From assembly GCA_021846505.1 (NCBI GenBank), contig JAJZWV010000040.1:1-37404 (forward strand): a stretch of 37,404 nt of DNA, in the 5' to 3' direction. This stretch comes from Bacillota bacterium (GTDB taxonomy: Bacteria > Bacillota > Sulfobacillia > Sulfobacillales > JAIMBI01). Positions within the stretch are counted from its first letter, which is position 1, and each line of letters begins with the position of its first letter. A program made the translations under genes and the position numbers. Under the pieces are notes generated by a model that saw only the letters and a list, made by a program, of their open reading frames with translations, did not search any database and was not told the DNA's origin. Of this stretch, positions 1 through 8,226 are shown in pieces.

Positions 1-1389
1 ATGGGCGGCTCGAGCCTGATTTCGATCGTGTGGGGCCAGGTGTTTTCGCCCGGGCCCGAGGCACTCACGCTTCGAGTGCTGGACTCCACCGACCCAGAGA
101 CGGTCGCGAACCTGCGCGACACCCTCCCCCTTGAACACACCGTGTTTTTGGTGGCATCCAAGTCCGGCACCACCACGGAGCCCGACAACTTCCAGCGCTA
201 CTACTGGCAGGCCTTAGAGGCGGCGGGCATCGAGCCCGGGCCCCATTTTGCCGCGATTACCGACCCCGGCACCCGCCTGGCGGACCAAGCCGCCAGCGAG
301 CATTGGCGGCATGTGTTTCAAAATCCCGCCGACATTGGGGGCCGCTATTCGGCCCTCACGCTGTTTGGCCTCGTGCCAGCCGCGCTGTTGGACTTGGACG
401 GTGCGGCGCTCCTATCCTCCGCTGAAGCGATGCGGGATCGCATTGGCGACACCGCGGGGGCGGATAATCCCGCGATCTCCCTGGCCGCGTTTCTGGCCGG
501 CGGCGTCGAGGCGAGCCGGGACAAGGCCACACTGCACGGCGTGGGGCGCCTCCAGCCGGTAGCGCTTTGGCTGGAGCAGCTGCTGGCCGAGTCCACCGGC
601 AAGAACGGCACCGGTGTAGTGCCGGTGTCCGAGGGCCAGCTGGGAGCTCCACAAGAATATGGCGCGGATCGGGTGCTGGTGGCACTCCGCCTGGCCGAAG
701 ACCCCTTCGAGGCTGCCGTGGACCGGCTGGGCCAGCTGCCGCGCTTAACGTTCACCTTGTCCGATGTCTGGGACTTGGGGGGCGAGTTTCTTCGCTGGGA
801 AGCCGCCACAGCACTGGCAGGTCGCGTGCTGGGCATCAATCCCTTCGACCAGCCCAATGTGCAGGAAAGCAAGGACAACACCCGGGAGATGCTGGCTCTG
901 TACGAGGAGAGCGGCCGGCTCCCCGAGGTGGAAGACGTGCCCCACCTGGGTGTTGAGAGCCCAGCACTGGCGCCGCTGCTGCGCGCCTGGCTGGAAGATG
1001 CGCGGCCCGGCGAGTATGTCGCGGTGATGGCCTATCTGCCCGAGCGCGACGACCTCACGGCCCGCTTCGCCGCGCTGCAGGCGGCGCTGCGCGCCCGCAC
1101 CGGGCTGGCCGCCACTGTGAGCTACGGGCCCCGGTTTCTCCACTCCACCGGCCAGCTCCACAAAGGCGGTCCGGCCAAGGGCCGGTTTCTTCAGCTCATC
1201 GCCCCCGAGGAGCGCGTCGCCGCGGAGCCGGTGCCGGGCTTGCCGTACAGCTTTAACGTGCTCATTGCGGCACAGGCCAAAGGTGACTTAAAGGCGCTCT
1301 CGTCGCGGGGGCGGCCGGTGCTAGCCGTGAATCTTGGGGGCGATCCGGCCCTGGGACTGGACCAGCTGCTGGCACGGCTGGCGCCATAA
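1..1389 (+). CDS. pgi: Glucose-6-phosphate isomerase, 3' part (probable transaldolase-PGI fusion)
   Basis: Interconverts glucose-6-phosphate and fructose-6-phosphate and feeds the oxidative pentose phosphate genes that follow. The window opens inside the gene: the first codons read MGGSSL, which in this family is the internal sugar-phosphate loop, so the first ATG is not the start and the 5' part lies outside. Visible motifs are the SIS-domain phosphate site SKSGTTTEP (residues 53-61 of the visible part), GGRYSALT (113-120), and NPFDQPNVQESK (280-291), ending in the likely catalytic lysine. The tail YGPRFLHSTGQLHKGGP (about 375-391) resembles bifunctional transaldolase/PGI proteins rather than stand-alone PGI, so a transaldolase domain probably lies upstream (inference). 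It ends 83 bases before gnd on the same strand. Confidence 0.93.
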   Translation: MGGSSLISIVWGQVFSPGPEALTLRVLDSTDPETVANLRDTLPLEHTVFLVASKSGTTTEPDNFQRYYWQALEAAGIEPGPHFAAITDPGTRLADQAASEHWRHVFQNPADIGGRYSALTLFGLVPAALLDLDGAALLSSAEAMRDRIGDTAGADNPAISLAAFLAGGVEASRDKATLHGVGRLQPVALWLEQLLAESTGKNGTGVVPVSEGQLGAPQEYGADRVLVALRLAEDPFEAAVDRLGQLPRLTFTLSDVWDLGGEFLRWEAATALAGRVLGINPFDQPNVQESKDNTREMLALYEESGRLPEVEDVPHLGVESPALAPLLRAWLEDARPGEYVAVMAYLPERDDLTARFAALQAALRARTGLAATVSYGPRFLHSTGQLHKGGPAKGRFLQLIAPEERVAAEPVPGLPYSFNVLIAAQAKGDLKALSSRGRPVLAVNLGGDPALGLDQLLARLAP

Positions 1390-1472
1390 GGCCGCCCCGC
1401 TGGGATTCGGAGACGCTCGGCGGCTGCGACAGATGGAGAGGCATAGAGCGGACACGAGAAGGAGGCGCTGGC

Positions 1473-2375
1473 ATGGCGTTTGGATTGGTGGGCTTGGGCC
1501 GCATGGGGGCCAACATGGTGGAGCGGCTCCGCGAGGGAAGCCACCGCGTGGCGGTGTGGGATCGCGACGCCGGCACCACCGCGCGGGTGGCCGAAGCCAC
1601 CGGCGCGGCGGCGGCCGACTCGCTGGCCGACTTGGTGCACCGCTTGGAGGCTCCGCGCCTCGTGTGGGTGATGGTGCCGTCGGGCGATCCCACCGAAAGC
1701 ACGGTGGCTGCCTTGAAAGACTTGCTGTCGCCAGGGGACGTCCTGATCGACGGGGGCAACTCTAACTTTCGCGACTCGATGCGCCGCGGCGCACTGTTGG
1801 CCGAAGCGGGCATCGAGATGGTGGACGCGGGCACGTCCGGCGGCATCTGGGGCTTGAAAAATGGCTACTGCCTTATGGTGGGCGGCAGCGATCGGGCTTA
1901 CGGCTTGGTGGAGCCGTACTTAAAGACACTGGCCCCGGAGGGCGGACTCCTGCACACCGGCCCCTTGGGGTCCGGGCACTTTGTCAAAATGGTCCACAAC
2001 GGCGTGGAGTATGGGATGCTGGCCGCGATTGGCGAAGGCTTTGAAGTGATGGAGGCCAGCGCCTTTCACTTGGACCTGCCAGCTATTGCCGAGCTGTGGA
2101 ATCACGGGTCGGTGGTCAGCTCCTGGCTGATGGAGCTGCTGGCCGACGCGTACGGCAAAAACCCCACCCTCAAGGGACTGGCCGGCTATGTCGACGATTC
2201 CGGGGAAGGGCGCTGGACCGTCGAAGAGGCTATTGCTGAGAATGTGTTTACCCCCGTCATTGCGCTCTCGCTGCTGAGCCGCATCCGCTCGCGGCAGCCG
2301 GAGTCCTACGGAGCCAAAGTCATCGCCGCCCTGCGCAATGAGTTTGGCGGCCACGCGGTCCACACCGAAACCTGA
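1473..2375 (+). CDS. gnd: 6-phosphogluconate dehydrogenase, decarboxylating, short form
   Basis: Oxidatively decarboxylates 6-phosphogluconate to ribulose-5-phosphate. The 300-residue protein belongs to the short class (classical enzymes are about 470 residues). It has the N-terminal Rossmann motif GLGRMG, the substrate loop [20 protein letters not shown], and the catalytic-lysine helix [14 protein letters not shown]. The residue after the second beta strand is acidic (VWDRD), where NADP-specific enzymes usually have NR; this suggests NAD rather than NADP as cofactor (inference). The ATG at 1473 has AAGGAGG at 1459-1465, 7 bases upstream. zwf follows 31 bases after the stop, and pgi, zwf, opcA and pgl form the same operon. 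Confidence 0.95.
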   Translation: MAFGLVGLGRMGANMVERLREGSHRVAVWDRDAGTTARVAEATGAAAADSLADLVHRLEAPRLVWVMVPSGDPTESTVAALKDLLSPGDVLIDGGNSNFRDSMRRGALLAEAGIEMVDAGTSGGIWGLKNGYCLMVGGSDRAYGLVEPYLKTLAPEGGLLHTGPLGSGHFVKMVHNGVEYGMLAAIGEGFEVMEASAFHLDLPAIAELWNHGSVVSSWLMELLADAYGKNPTLKGLAGYVDDSGEGRWTVEEAIAENVFTPVIALSLLSRIRSRQPESYGAKVIAALRNEFGGHAVHTET

Positions 2376-2406
2376 TCGATGCGCGCATAAGGGGGAATTT
2401 TGGACG

Positions 2407-3942
2407 ATGGGCATCGCCACCAACCCGCTTCGGGCGGGCATGGGTGCCGTGCGCCGGGCGGAGCCGGCCACGCTGGTGATTTTTGGGGCGGGCGGCGACT
2501 TGACCCGCCGCAAGCTGCTTCCGGCGCTGTACAACCTATCGTGCGACGGCCTGCTGCCACCCAATCTGTCGGTGGTGGGCTTTTCGCGCGGTGACCAGAG
2601 CGACGAGGCGTTTCGCCGGGACATGCGCCAGGCGGTCCAGCAATTTTCGCGGCGGCCGCCTGACCGCGACGTACTCGAGCGGCTGCTGTCGCGCACGGGG
2701 TTTATTGGCGCGGATTTCGACGATCCCGCGGCATACCGCCAGCTCAGCCAGCGGCTCGAGGCGATCGAGCAGGAAGCCGGGGCGGGCAAGAACCGCCTGT
2801 TCTATTTGGCCACGCCGCCCTTCGCCTACCCGGTGATCGCCAAGCGCCTCGGCGAAGCGGGCTTGAACAGCCCGCCGGCCGGCGGCCACTTTGCCCGGCT
2901 GGTGGTGGAAAAGCCGTTTGGCCGAGACCGCGCCAGCGCGGTGGCGCTGAACCAAGACTTGCACCAGGTGTTTGCCGAGGACCAGATTTTTCGCCTGGAC
3001 CACTATCTGGGCAAAGAGACCGTCCAAAACATTTTGGTGTTTCGGTTTGCTAATGGGATTTTTGAGCCGCTGTGGAACCGCCAGTACGTGGACCACGTCC
3101 AAATTACGGTGGCCGAGTCCATTGGCCTAGAGGGGCGCGGGGGCTACTACGACCGCGCCGGCGCCATTCGCGATATGATGCAGAACCACTTGATGCAGCT
3201 GCTCTCGCTGGTGGCCATGGAGCCGCCGGTCTCGTTCGAGGGCAACGCGGTGCGCGACGAGAAAGTTAAAGTGCTGCGCGCCATCCACCCCTTTACCCCG
3301 AAGCAGGTGGCGCGGGACGTGGTCCGGGGCCAGTATGCGGCGGGGGTGGTGGATGGCCAGCCGGTGCGCGGATACCGGGAGGAGCCCGACGTCGCCGCCG
3401 ACACCATGACGGAGACGTTCGTCGCGGCCAAGCTCGCGGTCGATAACTGGCGCTGGGGCGGAGTGCCGTTCTATCTCCGCACCGGCAAGCACTTGGCCAA
3501 GCGGGTGAGTGAAATCGCCATCCAATTTCGGCGCGTGCCCCACCGCTTCTTTCAGTCGCTGGACATGCCCGAGATCGAGCCCAACGTGTTGGCGATTCGC
3601 ATCCAGCCCGATGAGGGCATCTCGCTGAAGTTCGGCACCAAGGTCCCGGGACCCGCCGTGCGCATTCGCGGCGTGCACATGGACTTTCAATACGGCAGTG
3701 CCTTTGAGGGGGCGTCGCCGGAGGCGTACGAGCGGCTCCTGCTGGACTGCCTGACCGGCGACGCAACGCTATTTGCCCGCGTCGACGAGGTGGAGTCAGC
3801 GTGGAAGCTCATCAACCCGATTCTGGAGGAGTGGAGCGACGGCAGCGCGGACCCGCCTGCCCCCTATGAGGCGGGCTCGTGGGGCCCGGAACCCGCCATG
3901 GCGATGCTGGAGCGGGATCATCGCCGGTGGCGGCGCCTCTAG
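2407..3942 (+). CDS. zwf: Glucose-6-phosphate 1-dehydrogenase
   Basis: Catalyses the first oxidative step of the pentose phosphate pathway, glucose-6-phosphate to 6-phosphogluconolactone. The length of 511 residues is normal. The nucleotide site [11 protein letters not shown] lies near residues 26-36, EKPFGRD near 169-175, the substrate signature RLDHYLGKE near 196-204, and the catalytic-base histidine in DMMQNH near 261. The ATG at 2407 is chosen because AAGGGGGA (2389-2396) lies 10 bases before it; an in-frame ATG at 2338 would overlap the end of gnd and has no such site. OpcA, its assembly or activation partner, is encoded directly downstream. Confidence 0.96.
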   Translation: MGIATNPLRAGMGAVRRAEPATLVIFGAGGDLTRRKLLPALYNLSCDGLLPPNLSVVGFSRGDQSDEAFRRDMRQAVQQFSRRPPDRDVLERLLSRTGFIGADFDDPAAYRQLSQRLEAIEQEAGAGKNRLFYLATPPFAYPVIAKRLGEAGLNSPPAGGHFARLVVEKPFGRDRASAVALNQDLHQVFAEDQIFRLDHYLGKETVQNILVFRFANGIFEPLWNRQYVDHVQITVAESIGLEGRGGYYDRAGAIRDMMQNHLMQLLSLVAMEPPVSFEGNAVRDEKVKVLRAIHPFTPKQVARDVVRGQYAAGVVDGQPVRGYREEPDVAADTMTETFVAAKLAVDNWRWGGVPFYLRTGKHLAKRVSEIAIQFRRVPHRFFQSLDMPEIEPNVLAIRIQPDEGISLKFGTKVPGPAVRIRGVHMDFQYGSAFEGASPEAYERLLLDCLTGDATLFARVDEVESAWKLINPILEEWSDGSADPPAPYEAGSWGPEPAMAMLERDHRRWRRL

Positions 3943-4037
3943 CTACCGACCGGCCAGCTCGAGCCAGGTGGAGGGCGGCCAAGGACCATCGAACCACATC
4001 ACGAACGATCCGAGGAAACTTTGAGGGAGGTTACGGC

Positions 4038-5054
4038 GTGGCCAGCACCAAATCTCGCGCGCACCTAGCTCCCGCCGCCATCGCGGCGGCTTGGACAGAC
4101 TTATGGGCCCAGCTGCATGCCGGCCATGGCGCGTTTGGCCGCGCCCACACGCAGACCCTGGTGGTGCTGGCGCACCAACCCTCGGAAGCCTTGGACGCCA
4201 CGATTACTCAGGTGAGCCAGTCGCACCCGGGGCGGGTGGTGGTGCTGTACCTGTCGCGTCGGGCGGCAGCGGCGGATCACGTGGCTCTCTGTGGCAGCCC
4301 CGAGGTGGGGCTGGGGTCGGAGCTGGTGGCCGTGACCGCCGATGCGCCGGTAGCCGACCACTGGGCCGAGCTGGTGTTGCCGCTGCTGCTGCCCGACGTG
4401 CCCGTGTATCTCTTTGTCGCCGACGACGAAGTGCTGGACACTCCGGAGCTGGCCGGGCTGGTGGAAACGGTGGACCACGTGGTGCTGGACACGGCCAGGC
4501 TGGATCGCCCCTGGGAGCCTTGGCGCCCGCTGTTTCAGCACGAAGGTGACTTGGGTCTTTTGGATTTGGCCTGGATTCGCACCGCCGGGTGGCGGGAGGC
4601 GCTGGCGGTGGCGTTTGACCCCGAGCCCTGCCTGGCGCTGCTGGACACACTCGCGTCGGTCACGGTGGCGGGTAGCCAGGCCGGATCGGCGCTTTGGCTG
4701 GCGGCATGGCTCGCCAACCGCCTGGACTATCGCCCTGATGCCGGCTCGGGCGCTGGGCGGTGGTCGCGGCGCCACCGGCCTCCGGTCGCCTTCACGTTTG
4801 AGCGCCGGCCGCGCGGGGGGCTCGATCGCATCACGCTTGGATTCGACGGGGCGGAAGCGGTGGTCCGCCACGGCGACGGCACTGTACTGGCCGAAGTGCG
4901 CCGCGGCTCCACACGGTTGGCCACCGCCGAGTTGCCCCGAGTGGGCCGCGACACGGCGCCGCAGCTGTCAGCGGCGCTCGCGGAGGGCTTTGATCCCCTG
5001 TTTGCCGACGCCTTTCGGTGGCTGGAGCTGGCCTATCCGGGAGAGGCCCCATGA
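4038..5054 (+). CDS. opcA: Glucose-6-phosphate dehydrogenase assembly protein OpcA
   Basis: OpcA proteins, known from cyanobacteria and actinobacteria, bind glucose-6-phosphate dehydrogenase and promote its oligomerisation or redox-dependent activation; they are not catalytic. The 338-residue product has the expected two-part layout. An N-terminal alpha/beta part contains the segment ending in LVLPLLLPDVPVYLFVADD, and a C-terminal part contains LDLAWIRTAGWREALA and the LDRITL strand. The start is GTG at 4038, preceded by GAGGGAGG at 4023-4030; an in-frame start at 3879 would lie inside zwf and is rejected. Its stop overlaps the ATG of pgl (ATGA), so the two are translationally coupled. Its position between zwf and pgl is the conserved order and supports the call. 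Confidence 0.9.
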   Translation: MASTKSRAHLAPAAIAAAWTDLWAQLHAGHGAFGRAHTQTLVVLAHQPSEALDATITQVSQSHPGRVVVLYLSRRAAAADHVALCGSPEVGLGSELVAVTADAPVADHWAELVLPLLLPDVPVYLFVADDEVLDTPELAGLVETVDHVVLDTARLDRPWEPWRPLFQHEGDLGLLDLAWIRTAGWREALAVAFDPEPCLALLDTLASVTVAGSQAGSALWLAAWLANRLDYRPDAGSGAGRWSRRHRPPVAFTFERRPRGGLDRITLGFDGAEAVVRHGDGTVLAEVRRGSTRLATAELPRVGRDTAPQLSAALAEGFDPLFADAFRWLELAYPGEAP

Positions 5055-5779
5055 CCCCCATGCGGGGCCACGTACTGGTGGTGGAGGACGTTACGGCGGC
5101 GGCGCTGGCGCTGTTCGCACGAGTGTTGCAGGAGGCCCGCGGGGCCAAAGTGGCGGTGGCGCTGTCGGGAGGCACAACGCCGCTCGAGATGTTTGACCAG
5201 CTGGGCGCGCCCGAAGCCCGCCGCCAGTGGCCCTGGCACCAGCTGGAACTGTTTTGGGGCGACGAGCGCCCGGTGCCCCCCGACCATCCCGACTCCAACT
5301 ACGGGCAAGCGCGCCGCCGCTGGCTGGACCGCGTGCCGGTGCCGCCCGGCCAGGTTCACCCCTGGCCCCTTCTCGACAATCTCTCGCCCGATGAGGCAGC
5401 GCGGCAATATGCCTCCACCCTCTCGGCCGTCCTGGGGCCTCGCCCCACGATGGACCTGACCTGGCTGGGCGTCGGCCCGGAAGGCCACACGGCTTCGCTG
5501 TTTCCGGGCTCGCCGGCGCTCACCCAAGCGGGCTGGACGGCCGCACCATACGTCGCGTCCAAAGGCAGCGCCCGGCTGACCCTCACCCCTGCGGCGCTTA
5601 ATTTGAGCCGACGCGTCGTCTTTCTGGCGCGGGGCCCGGATAAAGCCGCCATTGTCCGCCAGGCGTTTGCCGATCCGGCTGCAGGCCTGCCGGTGCAAGC
5701 CATCGCCCCCGCTGCGGACCCTTGGTGGATCTTGGACCGCGCAGCAGCGGTGGGCCTGCCGGCCTTTCCGGGCGCCTAG
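5051..5779 (+). CDS. pgl: 6-phosphogluconolactonase
   Basis: Hydrolyses 6-phosphogluconolactone to 6-phosphogluconate, the step between Zwf and Gnd. The product is 242 residues, of the NagB/RpiA/DevB fold. It has the phosphate loop VALSGGTTPLEMF, the segment FWGDERPVPPDHPDSNYG, and the catalytic-region motif GVGPEGHTASLFPGSP; the usual acidic residue before GH is Glu here rather than Asp. The start is taken as the ATG at 5051, which overlaps the opcA stop. GGGAGAGG at 5039-5046 would also serve the in-frame ATG at 5060. This is the last gene of the cluster: a GC-rich inverted repeat follows just after the stop. Confidence 0.93.
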   Translation: MTPMRGHVLVVEDVTAAALALFARVLQEARGAKVAVALSGGTTPLEMFDQLGAPEARRQWPWHQLELFWGDERPVPPDHPDSNYGQARRRWLDRVPVPPGQVHPWPLLDNLSPDEAARQYASTLSAVLGPRPTMDLTWLGVGPEGHTASLFPGSPALTQAGWTAAPYVASKGSARLTLTPAALNLSRRVVFLARGPDKAAIVRQAFADPAAGLPVQAIAPAADPWWILDRAAAVGLPAFPGA

Positions 5780-5782
5780 GCC

Positions 5783-5827
5783 GCTGGCGGGCGATGCCGT
5801 CGGGCCCACCCGGCACGGTCCGCCAGC
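5783..5827 (+). terminator. Candidate hairpin terminator after pgl
   Basis: The arms GCTGGCGG (5783-5790) and CCGCCAGC (5820-5827) are perfectly complementary. Inside them CCGT (5797-5800) pairs with ACGG (5815-5818) and CGGG (5801-5804) with CCCG (5809-5812). The hairpin begins 4 bases after the pgl stop. No T-tract follows, so it may be a Rho-independent terminator of the GC-rich kind or simply an mRNA 3' stabiliser. Confidence 0.45.
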
Positions 5828-6291
5828 AAGTTTGGGCGGCTCACCTCGTGGGTCGGCGCCGCGCTGGGGAAGAGCTGGGCGTGTCGGGCCCCAAGCCGCC
5901 ATGATGCGCTGCCTTACCGGCGCCGGCCCCTTCAGCGGGCTGGCCTGGGACGTGTCCTCCACTCAGGGCTACTTTCCAAGCGGGGCGCGCCGCCTATCCG
6001 TCCCACAGGAAACATCTTCCTGGCTGGTGGCGGTGGGCGCCTGCTGAAGCGCATCGTGGTCCCGTGATTTTTGCGCGGCACCCATTTCAGACGAATTCCG
6101 CCACTCCGGTGAAACCCGGCACGTTTTCTCGCTGACACGGCGCGCCCTGATGCTTGGCGGCCGCCAGCGGCGGACAGCGCCGGCCTCGCGGGGTGCACAG
6201 CGGCCGCTCTCCCGATATGGTGGCGGCGTGCCGGCAAGGCCGGGCCGATATATTGCGGCCCGCAGTGGCCAAACCAAAGGAGGTGCCTCAG
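5828..6291. other. Gene-free stretch before the first 3D-domain gene
   Basis: No supported gene is seen. Short open frames exist on both strands, but none has a family resemblance together with a ribosome binding site. A TATATT box at 6249-6254 could be a -10 element for the following gene, but no convincing -35 is found at the right distance. The conserved words of the ydaO/yuaA riboswitch seen before the second 3D gene are absent here. Confidence 0.5.
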
Positions 6292-6996
6292 ATGGCCTTG
6301 GAAGTTGCGAGCCGCGCTGAGCGGCTCACCCAGCCCATAATCAAGCACGTGAGCCAGATGGGGCGACTCTGGCAGTCTTGGCACCGCCGGGCGCGGCGGA
6401 TGGCTCGCGTGGGCGCCTCAGTGCTGGTGCTGGTGCTGGCCGCCGCTGGATCCGCGATGGCGCACGGCGACACCGCGGCGGCATCGAATGCGCGCCTGTG
6501 GAGCTTTTCGCCCGTGCACGCGTGGATGCGCCAAGCTCATCACCGGGCAGCCGCCGCCCCTGTGCACGCGCTGCGCCAGATTGATGGGCGCCCGGTGCTG
6601 CAAGTGCTGCATGTCATCGCGACCGCCTATGGCCCGACCTATGCGGCCAACTATCCGTATGGGCCGGTGGATGCGTACGGCCGTCCGCTGGCACCGGGTA
6701 TGGTGGCGGTGGACCCGCGCGTGATTCCGATGCGCAGCACGCTGTTCGTCACGGGCTATCACGACCGCGTGCTGCCCGCCAGCGGATTTGTCGGCCGCGC
6801 GATGGACACCGGCGGCGCCATCGCGGGCCATCGGATCGACATTTTCATGAACCAGGGCCGAGCCGCCGTGAGCCAGTTCGGCATTGAGCCGGTGACGGTG
6901 TATGTGTTGGGCGTGCCGGCGGCGCCGTCTGGCCATAACACCCAGTCCGCGCCGCCGCCCGCGCCCGCAGCGCTTCCGGCCGCGCGCCTTCACTAA
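6292..6996 (+). CDS. 3D-domain (Asp-Asp-Asp) cell-wall protein, membrane-anchored or secreted
   Basis: A 234-residue protein with a basic N-terminal stretch of about 40 residues, then a hydrophobic segment (VGASVLVLVLAAAGSAMA, about residues 42-59) that can be a signal peptide or anchor. The C-terminal 3D domain (about 103-205) carries the conserved aspartates in YGPVDA, AVDPRVIP and AMDTGGAIAGHRIDIF. 3D domains share the double-psi barrel of lytic transglycosylases such as MltA and occur in Gram-positive wall-remodelling enzymes, so peptidoglycan cleavage outside the cell is likely (inference). The ATG at 6292 is set by AAAGGAGGTG at 6276-6285. It ends in an Ala/Pro-rich tail. It is a paralogue of the gene at 7290 and lacks that gene's peptidoglycan-binding domain and riboswitch. 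Confidence 0.88.
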   Translation: MALEVASRAERLTQPIIKHVSQMGRLWQSWHRRARRMARVGASVLVLVLAAAGSAMAHGDTAAASNARLWSFSPVHAWMRQAHHRAAAAPVHALRQIDGRPVLQVLHVIATAYGPTYAANYPYGPVDAYGRPLAPGMVAVDPRVIPMRSTLFVTGYHDRVLPASGFVGRAMDTGGAIAGHRIDIFMNQGRAAVSQFGIEPVTVYVLGVPAAPSGHNTQSAPPPAPAALPAARLH

Positions 6997-7148
6997 AGCG
7001 GCGGCGGGCCCAATCTGGCGTTTTATGGCACATCCCGGCAAACGTGCGAGCGGGCGCCTCCCAGGCACCGGTGCACGCTTGCTGGCGCATGCGGCGTGGA
7101 CAAGCGCGCCTGGCGGACATGACGAAGTTCCAGCACTGCCGGTACAGT

Positions 7149-7266
7149 GCCGCTTAGGCCAAATCGTGGCGCCTTGCCACGACCGGGGGAACCAATTACG
7201 GGGTGAATCCGCCATCGAGCGGTAGGGGCGACTCGCGCCGCGAACCCGACAGCTAACTCCGGCGGC
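7149..7266 (+). promoter_or_regulatory. Cyclic-di-AMP riboswitch (ydaO/yuaA class)
   Basis: The leader of the second 3D gene contains, in order, the conserved words of this class: GCCGCTTAGG (7149-7158), CCGGGGGAACCAAT (7183-7196), GGGGTGAATCC (7200-7210), GGTAGGGGCGA (7221-7231) and CGAACCCGACAGCTAACTCC (7241-7260). GCCGC (7149-7153) can pair with GCGGC (7262-7266) to close the terminal stem P1. The class binds c-di-AMP and usually lowers expression of wall hydrolase and potassium transport genes. P1 ends only 9 bases before the ribosome binding site GAGGAGGT (7276-7283), and no T-tract terminator is visible between them. Control at translation initiation is therefore more likely than transcription termination (inference). 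Confidence 0.9.
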
Positions 7267-7289
7267 TAACTTCGCGAGGAGGTCATACG

Positions 7290-8138
7290 GTGAACCTTAG
7301 GATTCGTAGAAGCGCGTGGGGCACTGCCCTGGCGCTTTCGGCCGGCCTGGCCGGCGCTTTCGTGGCCGCTCCGCCGGCAGCGGCAGCCGCCCCACCCCCT
7401 ACCGCTGCGCTGGCCGCGCAGCACCCCGCCATGCGGCAGACCCTGGCCATCGGAGATTCGGGCCACTGGGTGTGCACCCTGCAAGCCGATCTGCGGCTGC
7501 TGGGCTATCCAAGTGTAGGGCCGATGGACGGCATCTTCGGCCCCGAAACCCAATCCGGCGTGGAAGCGTTCCAGCGGGAAAACGGGTTGCCGGTGACGGG
7601 GCGCACCAACGCGCAGACCTGGCAGGACATTTTGGCAGGGTTTCACCTTACCCCTTATCTCCCCCACACTGGCGACCCGGATGATGGGGGCGCGGCAGTG
7701 AGTCCCACGACCACCACGACCACGACGGCACCAAGCAGCGGGACCGCCGCCACGAGCACCGGGAGCACCACGCCGGGCCAGAACGGCACCCCCACCACCA
7801 TTGACGGCTACAAGGTCGTGGCCGTGTACCACATGATTGCCACGGCGTATGGGCCGAGCCTGCGGGACAACTATCCCTATGGGCCGGTGGATGCGTTTGG
7901 CCAGCCCCTGCAGGCCGGCATGATTGCGGTGGATCCTTCGGTCATTCCGCTGAAGTCTCGCGTGTACGTCAAAGGCTACACCGACAGCGTGCTGCCCGCG
8001 GGAGGCTTCTTGGGCCGCGCGATGGACACCGGCGGGGCCATCAAAGGGCACCGCATCGACATCTTCCTGAACCAGAATCCCCAGACCGTTTCCCACTTCG
8101 GCATTGAGCCGGTCACCGTGTACGTGCTGGGCAGCTAA
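7290..8138 (+). CDS. Secreted peptidoglycan-binding protein with 3D domain
   Basis: A 282-residue exported protein. A signal peptide (charged MNLRIRR, then a hydrophobic Ala-rich core to about residue 35) is followed by a PG_binding_1 domain (about 50-110, with GDSGHWVCTLQADLRLLGY and DGIFGPETQSGVEAFQ). A Thr/Ser-rich linker (about 135-165) precedes the 3D domain (about 180-281), with AVDPSVIP and AMDTGGAIKGHRIDIF. The layout suggests a wall-bound hydrolase (lytic transglycosylase-like fold), with the first domain holding it on peptidoglycan. The start is GTG at 7290 with GAGGAGGT at 7276-7283. The c-di-AMP riboswitch upstream ties its expression to the wall- and osmotic-stress second messenger. 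A strong hairpin follows the stop. Confidence 0.93.
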   Translation: MNLRIRRSAWGTALALSAGLAGAFVAAPPAAAAAPPPTAALAAQHPAMRQTLAIGDSGHWVCTLQADLRLLGYPSVGPMDGIFGPETQSGVEAFQRENGLPVTGRTNAQTWQDILAGFHLTPYLPHTGDPDDGGAAVSPTTTTTTTAPSSGTAATSTGSTTPGQNGTPTTIDGYKVVAVYHMIATAYGPSLRDNYPYGPVDAFGQPLQAGMIAVDPSVIPLKSRVYVKGYTDSVLPAGGFLGRAMDTGGAIKGHRIDIFLNQNPQTVSHFGIEPVTVYVLGS

Positions 8139-8148
8139 ATCGCCCTGC

Positions 8149-8178
8149 GAAGGCGCGGGCCCTCGGGCCGGCGCCTTC
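8149..8178 (+). terminator. Strong hairpin between convergent genes
   Basis: GAAGGCGC (8149-8156) pairs with GCGCCTTC (8171-8178), and inside it GGCCC (8158-8162) pairs with GGGCC (8165-8169). It lies 10 bases after the stop of the 3D gene and can also fold on the other strand to serve the convergent hydrolase gene. There is no long T-tract on the plus side (TCCATCAATT follows). Confidence 0.6.
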
Positions 8179-8190
8179 TCCATCAATTAT

Positions 8191-8226
8191 GGTCATGACG
8201 GTCATGGCAGTCATAGCGGTCACGAC
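8191..8226. repeat. Four imperfect 9-bp tandem repeats over the end of the hydrolase gene
   Basis: The units are GGTCATGAC, GGTCATGGC, AGTCATAGC and GGTCACGAC, head to tail. The last unit contains the stop codon of the minus-strand hydrolase. In that reading frame every further unit again supplies a TGA, so the gene ends in a row of in-frame stops three codons apart. Confidence 0.75.

Noticed and set aside
7119-7148. Possible promoter ATGACG / TACAGT before the riboswitch
   Set aside because: Transcription from it would begin inside the 5' strand of stem P1 and destroy the aptamer, so the true promoter must lie further upstream.
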